The position numbers and the translations under genes are program-made. DNA of 64,000 nt. Origin: CAZKWG01 sp964615375 (GTDB lineage Bacteria; Myxococcota_A; UBA796; CAZKWG01). Shown here in pieces: positions 58,377-64,000 of this stretch. Below the pieces are notes generated by a model. The model made no database searches and was not told the DNA's origin. It was given only the letters and a program-made list of their open reading frames with translations. Location: positions 1 to 64,000 of the forward strand of contig CAZTOW010000045.1 in the NCBI GenBank assembly GCA_964615375.1, written 5' to 3'. Positions within the stretch are counted from its first letter, which is position 1, and every line of letters starts with the position of its first letter.

Positions 58377-59735
58377 TCACTCCATGGTGGGGTCCCGCAG
58401 GGTCGGATCCCGCAGGGTCGGATCCCGCTCCACGTAGACATCTGGCGAACTTTCGAGACTCGCCACCGCCGTATACGGCGAGCCGGTTGCGACCGCTGCG
58501 GGGGTGCCCGCATGGGAGGCTCCGATACCCAGCAGGCTCGCAGTGACGAACACGAGCGTAAGCATGGCGTTCAGGCCGGCGTCGAGCGTAGTCGCGGCAT
58601 CGCTGCGGGTCGCCTTGGACCGCTGACGCTCCAACCAGCCCTGGGCCCTCTGCCACGCCTGCTTTCTGCGGAGACCGGCGTAGGCCGGATTCGAGGTCAG
58701 ATCCTCGACGAGATCGGCCCGCTGCTCCACCGACATGTTCTTGCCCGACGCGATGTCGATCACGCGGTTCAGGTGGAACTGAGCGCGGGCGTAGGAGAAC
58801 CGGTCCGCGCGACACCAGATCGCCATCAGGTTCGTGTGCGGGAGGATCTCGTCGGGTGCGAGTGCGGCGGCGCGCTCGAGATGGCTGGCGGCTTCGTCGA
58901 ACATGCCGAGGTCGGCGAAGACGCTGGCGACGTTCGACAACATCTTCCACCGCGTGCCCGGATCGTCGGCGAACTGGAGCCCAATCGTGCCGAAGCTCAG
59001 CGCCTCGGGGAGCTTTCCGAGCTTGCGATGGATCATCGTCGCGTAGCGGTACCAGTGGGGGTCGCGTCGATGGGCGTCGCGAATCGCCTGGAGCGCTTCG
59101 TTGGCCCGCTCCATCTCGCCAGCCATGTAGCGTTCGTGCACCTCCTGAAGTTTCGAGGGCACGGGCCCCGAGGGAGGAGCCGGCCGGTTGGAGAGGAGAC
59201 GGGCGGCCTGCGCGCGGAGGAAGCGCCGAGCGCGCGACAGCGCCTGCCGCACGACCGTCGGCTCGACGCCCGAGGACTCGGCAATGGCCGAAGCCGACTC
59301 GTCTTCGATGGCCGCGCGGATGAGCCACTGGATGTCCCGCACCGTGCTCGCGTTCGGACGCACGTCCCGCGCCTTGGCCAGCGACAGCAGCTCGTTTCGA
59401 AGCGCCGGGTCCAGCAGGACCTCGTCGTTGCCCGCGGGATCCGGCGCTGGGGCGGCAGCGACGAGCTCTTCTCGAACGGGCAGGGGACGGCGGGACGGGT
59501 GGAGGTCCCGCAGCGCCTTGCGGAGCGCAGGCTGCGCGCGCGCCTGGAGGAGGGGCACCAGGGTCCCCTGCGCCAGGGCCTTCTCGTAGGCCTCTGGATC
59601 CGTCTTCGGGAGCTCGGCGAGCACGAGGTAGAGCTCGCTCAGGAACGTGTTCCGCAATTCACGCGAAGCGTTGTGAAGCGCCGGCATTCCGTCGATAACC
59701 GTGTCGAGGATGTCGATGTTGCTCTGGTCGCTCAT
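58377..59735 (-). CDS. HTH/TPR protein with C-terminal membrane helix
   Basis: A 452-residue protein starting at ATG 59735, with GAGGAGG at 6 nt. Residues about 125-200 contain an HTH-like segment (IAESSGVEPTVVRQALSRAR) resembling sigma region 4; about 215-370 are TPR helices (YRYATMIHRKLGKLPEAL, ASVFADLGMFDEAASHLERA). A hydrophobic helix (TLVFVTASLLGIG) near residue 410 precedes an external tail ending in a tandem RDPTL repeat. It might be a membrane-tethered regulator or scaffold. Divergent from the TIR gene across a palindrome. Confidence 0.65.
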   Translation of the reverse strand: MSDQSNIDILDTVIDGMPALHNASRELRNTFLSELYLVLAELPKTDPEAYEKALAQGTLVPLLQARAQPALRKALRDLHPSRRPLPVREELVAAAPAPDPAGNDEVLLDPALRNELLSLAKARDVRPNASTVRDIQWLIRAAIEDESASAIAESSGVEPTVVRQALSRARRFLRAQAARLLSNRPAPPSGPVPSKLQEVHERYMAGEMERANEALQAIRDAHRRDPHWYRYATMIHRKLGKLPEALSFGTIGLQFADDPGTRWKMLSNVASVFADLGMFDEAASHLERAAALAPDEILPHTNLMAIWCRADRFSYARAQFHLNRVIDIASGKNMSVEQRADLVEDLTSNPAYAGLRRKQAWQRAQGWLERQRSKATRSDAATTLDAGLNAMLTLVFVTASLLGIGASHAGTPAAVATGSPYTAVASLESSPDVYVERDPTLRDPTLRDPTME

Positions 59736-59793
59736 GGGAAACCTCCTCGGGTTGTTGCAGGGACGCGCCTCCTCTCTGAGCTGCAGATGCGTT

Positions 59794-59807
59794 AGCGAAA
59801 TTTCGCT
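59794..59807. promoter_or_regulatory. 14-bp palindrome in divergent promoter region
   Basis: AGCGAAATTTCGCT is a perfect palindrome between the HTH/TPR and TIR genes, and a partial copy (AGCGAAAACG) follows about 20 bp away. A plausible operator for the HTH protein or another regulator. Confidence 0.4.
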
Positions 59808-59929
59808 CACACTGTCGCCCGATGTCCAGCGAAAACGTCGGCGAACGGCCTCTCTCGACGTGGGTGAAGCGACACCGACGGACCCGCCGCAGAAGACGCC
59901 ACCGCCACCGGCGGGGCGGAGCTGCCACG

Positions 59930-60370
59930 ATGGACGTCCCAGCCCCTGACATATTCATCAGTCACGCGTCGTCCGACGAGACACTCGCATGCGCGGCCGA
60001 CCGCGCCCTGCGTCGCGCGGGACTTCGCACCTTCCTCCTCACGCAGCGCGAAGGTCGTCCAGGCAGCGCGTGGTTCGCAGAGCTGGATGCGGCCCTCGGC
60101 CAGGTGCGCATGATCGTGGTGCTGGTCACCCCGCGAGCCGTGGTCTCACGCTGGGTCGAGTACGAATGGCGCACGGCCAGCGTGAGAGCGATCGAGACCG
60201 GCTCGTGCGTCGTTCTCCCCGTTCTCGTCGAAGGTCCCGATCCTTCGGAGCTTCCTGCGGGCCTGAAGTACTGGGGCGTCCTCGACCTCCGGCGCTCTCG
60301 GAGCCCGCGATCGCGTTGGCGTGCCGTGGTCGCGGCTGCCGGAGTCGCGGCCAGGGTGCACACGCGATGA
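59930..60370 (+). CDS. TIR domain protein
   Basis: A 146-residue stand-alone TIR domain. Start ATG 59930 (GGAG upstream); the open frame upstream is Arg-rich. Motifs: DIFISHASSDE as box 1, LRTFLLTQREGRPGSAW as the BB-loop region, and a VVSRWVEYEW segment in which Glu79 fits the catalytic Glu of NAD-consuming TIRs. No other domain is fused, so a partner is needed for activation; the next gene (ATGA overlap) and the NB-ARC gene are candidates. Likely a defence or cell-death effector. Confidence 0.85.
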   Translation: MDVPAPDIFISHASSDETLACAADRALRRAGLRTFLLTQREGRPGSAWFAELDAALGQVRMIVVLVTPRAVVSRWVEYEWRTASVRAIETGSCVVLPVLVEGPDPSELPAGLKYWGVLDLRRSRSPRSRWRAVVAAAGVAARVHTR

Positions 60371-60801
60371 CGTCTGGTTCGGCGCTGCCCGGCCCGTCGC
60401 TGCCCGCTTCCGCCGCCCCCAGGCCCGGCGCCGACCCGCAGACCGCCCCCGCGCCCGCCGAGCCCCCAGCGCCTGCCGAGCCCGCCTTCGGCGAGGACAC
60501 CACCGGCATCGTGTTCCCACCCGAGCGCACCTGCACCCCGGACGAGGTCGCCGAGGGCCAGGCGCAGGCGCAGCGGGACGCGGATGAAGACCTGGTCGCG
60601 CAAGGGGTCGGGGACGGCGCTGCCCTCCAGATCGAGGTGCAGGTCGGCGACGGGATCCAGGAGCCCGCGCCCCCCGAGGTGGCGACCACCGCGATCCCCA
60701 CCAGCGCCCCCGAGGCCAAGGCCCAGGTCGACACCTTCCTCGCCGCGCGCGGGGTCAAGACGCTGGGCAAGCTCAGCGTGGACGACCTCCGCGCCCTCTA
60801 G
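60367..60801 (+). CDS. Small protein with truncated DUF2924-like C-terminus
   Basis: A 144-residue protein whose ATG overlaps the TIR stop. Pro/Ala-rich for 45 residues, then acidic, then a helical tail (AQVDTFLAARGVKTLGKL, SVDDLRAL) before TAG at 60799. Directly after the TAG the same frame continues VQVIGRETGSTDAGYLVWKI, which matches the GRET-S-YL-KIR motif of DUF2924-like DNA-associated proteins. A Trp codon changed to TAG would explain this. Homology stops at about 60875, at a junction with another remnant. Confidence 0.5.
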   Translation: MTSGSALPGPSLPASAAPRPGADPQTAPAPAEPPAPAEPAFGEDTTGIVFPPERTCTPDEVAEGQAQAQRDADEDLVAQGVGDGAALQIEVQVGDGIQEPAPPEVATTAIPTSAPEAKAQVDTFLAARGVKTLGKLSVDDLRAL

Positions 60802-60879
60802 GTCCAGGTGATCGGGCGCGAGACCGGCAGCACCGACGCCGGCTACCTCGTCTGGAAGATCCGCTTCCCGGAGGGTCAT

Positions 60880-61503
60880 CCGGTCCGACCGCGCCTGCCC
60901 AGAGGGCAGCCAGCACCCGATCCGCGATGTTCTGCGACTGGAGCCGCACCTCGGCGTAGGCGTCGGACGCCGTGCGATCCAACCACGGAGACGTCCGCAG
61001 CCACAGCGACGGAGAGGTGGGGAGCTCTGGGTCGAGGGCCGGTAGCAGGTACCGATCGAACGCGCTGGGCTTGTCGAGGTCCGCCGACACTACGACCACG
61101 AGCCAGAACTGCAAACGGCCGTAGGCATGCAGCTCCAGCCACTTGCTCAGGCGCTCCGCCCCCTTGGCGTCGGCATCCCAGTCGATCAGCACCGCGACCG
61201 GCACCTGCTCGATGCCCCCACGGTCCTCGGAGAGCTGCGTGCCCACCTCGACGACCTTGCCCAGCACGTCCAGCAGCGTGATGGCGGGCGCCAGCCCGGT
61301 CATGCCAGCCACGCTCTGTCCGAGGGCCGTGTACCGCTGGCCTCGAATCCAGCCAATCTCTCTCCAGAAGTGCGCGCTGACGGCGTCGGCCGCTGCTCCG
61401 TTGGGGTCCAGCGCGTCGCCGAGGTCCCGTCGCCCAGCCACTGCTCCCACTGGCGCGCCAGCTCCGCGTTCCGCCCGATCATGGGTGCTGGTTGCGAGGC
61501 CAC
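60880..61503 (-). pseudogene. Broken gene of unknown family, frameshifted
   Basis: Two frames: one gives PMIGRNAELARQWEQWLG, and another from about 61445 gives RRDLGDALDPNG, then AHFWREIGWIRGQRYTALG, VPVAVLIDWDADAKGAE, and WLVVVVSADLDKPSAFDRYL, ending near NIADRVLAALW. Together they look like one protein with a frameshift at about 61440 and a truncated 3' end. The segments resemble effector-associated domains in ATPase conflict systems, but I cannot name the family. Convergent with the TIR pair, so it may be the remains of a third component. Confidence 0.4.
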
Positions 61504-61954
61504 CGTGGAGCCCTCCGGAGGGAGGCTATAACGAGCAGGCTGGCGCGCGGCGCTGGCGGGGCCGCTCGACGACCTGGAGGACCACGACCGCGGACGCCAC
61601 GGCGAGGGCCTGCTGACGCTTCTCGTCGGCCGCGGAGGTACGGAGCGGGGAGGGTGGGCCTGGAAGTCAACCTCGACATCCTGACCTTCAACCTTTGTTG
61701 CCTGGTCGCCGATCCCGTGGCGGCGATGACGTCACTCACCTCGGCTCTACGCTACGCATCTCGCCGCGATGCCTGACCATAGAGCTCAGGAGGTGGTTAT
61801 TTCAGGGACAAAGTCGGCAACGACGGGGTGGGGAGAAGAGCGCGGGCCATCGGGTGACCGGATCCGAATATGCGGAACGACAGATCACGACCATAGAGCC
61901 GTCGTGGGTGGGATTGCGGCCGCCGGAGCCTGCGATTGGCGAATCAGGCAGGAG
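61504..61954. other. Intergenic stretch without a recognisable gene
   Basis: 451 bp with only short Arg/Ala-rich open frames on both strands and no ribosome-site-supported start. No repeat related to R1-R4 was seen. It lies between the broken gene and the 3' end of the NB-ARC gene, and might contain a terminator that I could not identify. Confidence 0.5.
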
Positions 61955-64000
61955 CTACCTGAGCCATGACCGAGCAGCCTTCACGGTGGGATGCTCGGGG
62001 CCAAGTGCGCGCTCCAGCCGGTCAGCGGCCTCGCGCATGTGGCGCTCGCCATCTGGATCTCCCATGTCGCGAAGGCAGCGCCCCATCTCGAACAGCGTGA
62101 TCGCCGTCTCCGGGTGCTCGGGTCCGAGCGTCTTCTCCGTGATGGCCAGGTCGCGCCCGTAAGAGTCCAGCGCCTCGGCGTACTTCCCCTGGCGCGCCAG
62201 CGCCTGGCCGATGGCGTTCAGCGTGATCGCCGTCTCCGGGTGCTCGGGTCCGAGCGTCTTCTCCGTGATGGCCAGGTCGCGCCCGTAAGAGTCCAGCGCC
62301 TCGGCGTACTTCCCCTGGCGCGCCAGCGCCTGGNNNNNNNNNNNNNNNNNNNNNNNNNNNNNNNNNNNNNNNNNNNNNNNNNNNNNNNNNNNNNNNNNNN
62401 NNNNNNNNNNNNNNNNNNNNNNNNNNNNNNNNNCGCCTCGGCGTACTTCCCCTGGCGCGCCAGCGCCTGGCCGATGGCGTTCAGCGTGCTCGCCGTCTCC
62501 GGGTGCTCGGGTCCGAGCGTCTTCTCCTGGATGGCCAGGGAGCGCCCGTAAGAGTCCAGCGCCTCGGCGTACTTCCCCTGGCGCGCCAGCGCCTGGCCGA
62601 TGGCGTTCAGCGTGATCGCCGTCTCCGGGTGCTCGGGTCCGAGCGTCTTCTCCGTGATGGCCAGGTCGCGCCCATAGTAGTCGAGCGCCTCGGCGTACTT
62701 CCCCTGGCGCGCCAGCGCCTGGCCGATGGCGTTCAGCGTGCTCGCCGTAGACGGGTGCTCGGGTCCGAGCGTCTTCTCCTGGATGGCCAGGGAGCGCCCA
62801 TAGTAGTCGAGCGCCTCGGCGTACTTCCCCTGGCGCGCCAGCGCCTGGCCGATGGCGTTCAGCGTGATCGCCGTCTCCGGGTGCTCGGGTCCGAGCGTCT
62901 TCTCCGTGATGGCCAGGTCGCGCCCATAGTAGTCGAGCGCCTCGGCGTACTTCCCCTGCCTCGCCAGCGCCTGGCCTCCCTCGTTGTAGAAGTACGAGGC
63001 CCACTCGCCCTCGCCGAGCGCTGGCGCCAGGGTGGCGCACAACACCAGGCTTTCCGCGTAGCGGGCCATGTGCTTGTAGTGCTGGGCGAGCCGCAGCGCG
63101 ATCCAGAGGTGCGCCTCGGGGCTATGACCGTCGAGCCTCACGGCCGCTTCGGCCAGGTGTGGGGCGACGAGCGCCAGCCCGCGCAGGGCCATGGTCTCCG
63201 AGGCCGTGGACGAGGCGACGGCACCGAGCGCGTCCAGCACCGCCGTGGCGGCTGCTTCCCCTCCACGGTGGCGAGCGTACTCCCGAACCACTCGGTGGAG
63301 GAACGGCGCCCCCACCCCGTCGAGCTGCACGAGCCCCAGCCCGATCAGCCGCTCCAGCGTTGCGACGCCCACGTCGTCCGGGACCGGACCTCGCGACAGC
63401 GACGTCGCCGCCTGGAAGAGCACCTCGCGCGGTATCGGCGCCGCTGCGAACCAGCCCCCGACCCACAGCATCCGCCGGGCGTGCGCGTCCACCTCGTCGG
63501 CCTCGTCGAGCAGGTCCACGCTCGCGTCGAACAGGCGCCGCAGGCTGGAGTCCTTGCGCAGCAGCTTCGGGACGCCTTTCTCGTCGAAGAACGGGACGAC
63601 GCCCTTCCTACGGATCTCAGCCCGCAGCGTCGCTGGCGTGCGCACGCCCTTCGCGAGGATCTTCGCGGCGACCGCCAGCGCCAGGGTGAGGTGGTCGAGC
63701 TCTTCGCAGAGGTCAACGGCACCCTCGGGTGGCTTCTGGGCTGCCTCCGCGCTGCCGAGGAGGAGCTCCAGCGCCTGCGCGGGCGGGAGGCGATCGACGT
63801 CGATGCGGGTGACCCCGTCGAGGTCGGTGAGCCGCGTGGTGACCAGCACGCGGACCCGCGGGCTCACGGGGACCAGGTCGGGCCAGCTGTCCGCGTGGTC
63901 CACGTTGTCGAAGACCACCAGCACCGGGCCTGCCGCCTGCTCCAGCGTCTGCCGAACGGCGACCACGCGATGGGGCAACTCGGCGGGGAGCCCCTCCAGG
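61955..64000 (-). CDS. NB-ARC/STAND ATPase with kinesin-light-chain-type TPRs (partial)
   Basis: The 3' part of a large gene whose start lies beyond 64000. The visible NB-ARC part has Walker B VLVVFDNVDHAD, the sensor VRVLVTTR, and LTLALAVAAKIL as the GLPL-type motif, then a winged-helix region (DASVDLLDEADEVDAHARRM). From about 62990 downward come 42-residue TPRs (GQALARQGKYAEALDYYGR, LGPEHPETAITLNAI), at least seven, ending at AARSWLR. A 100-N gap interrupts the TPR array, and the frames on its two sides do not match because the gap length is nominal. Bacterial NLR-like proteins of this build sense invaders; the effector is not visible. Confidence 0.85.
62000..62990 (-). repeat. 126-bp tandem repeats encoding TPRs
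   Basis: Units of 126 bp with very high identity. Two alternating variants exist, DLAITEKTLGPEHPETAI and SLAIQEKTLGPEHP(E/S)TAS. The near-identity indicates recent expansion by unequal crossover, and explains the assembly gap inside it. Confidence 0.85.
62334..62433. other. Assembly gap (100 N)
   Basis: Exactly 100 N, a conventional placeholder, within the TPR repeat array. The true number of repeats is unknown. Confidence 0.98.

Noticed and set aside
62000..62990. Regular repeats suggestive of a CRISPR array
   Set aside because: Unit is 126 bp with no variable spacers and encodes 42-residue TPRs in frame.

Overview
The window is a GC-rich (about 70 percent) bacterial contig with the gene content of a myxobacterium or related deltaproteobacterial lineage (Myxococcota; inference from gene content, not a phylogenetic test). 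Signs are eukaryote-like Ser/Thr kinases, one with an FHA domain, caspase-fold proteins with DUF4384 tails, FG-GAP and MopE-type Asp/Gly-rich metal-binding lipoproteins, GEGEGE linkers, a TIGR02147 regulator and many lipoproteins. It is mostly accessory DNA: defence-like and signalling genes, secreted proteins, arsenic genes, remnants and dispersed palindromic repeats, with few housekeeping genes. A 100-N assembly gap lies at 62334-62433 and the last gene runs off the end. No rRNA, tRNA or CRISPR array was seen.

Layout. 0.2-7.9 kb: a DUF3124 lipoprotein; a four-gene minus-strand cassette (two small proteins, a lipoprotein, a subtilase) bounded by 53-bp direct repeats and carrying a G16 tract upstream; an SRPBCC/TetR operon with two matching operators; an AAA ATPase fused to a nuclease-like domain. 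7.9-17.6 kb: LysR, pirin, a barrel protein with a 5'-nucleotidase-like front, a membrane-anchored subtilase, and a coupled operon (two unknowns, DUF2325-like, a frameshifted glycosyltransferase, a PD-(D/E)XK protein). 17.6-34.5 kb: repeat elements, a caspase-like/kinase/kinase operon, an intact caspase, a heme lipoprotein operon, a Lon-like protease with a degenerate caspase/DUF4384 partner, a TIGR02147 regulator, and a sigma-like gene with its partner. 34.5-44.7 kb: two facing arrays of FG-GAP lipoproteins with caspases, one caspase intact and one decayed.

45-53.3 kb: a UbiB-type kinase and an arsenic region: ArsC-type reductase, two double-domain ArsA ATPases, ArsD, ArsR, DUF6151 and DUF4336 proteins, and only a fragment of a transporter. 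53.3-56.9 kb: a lower-GC operon of YjbQ-like protein, a helical protein with a Cap12-type TIR-like domain, and DXR (IspC). This is the best candidate for an undescribed system. 57-64 kb: VOC and IS66 remnants, then a second immune-like island: an HTH/TPR membrane protein divergent from a TIR protein, broken partner genes, and an NB-ARC/TPR (NLR-like) gene with nearly identical 42-residue repeats.

Recurring themes are caspase folds that keep or lose their catalytic residues beside kinases, proteases and secreted repeat proteins; 4-nt ATGA/GTGA overlaps that define operons; and a family of three long and one internally deleted palindromic elements sitting at the ends of genes.
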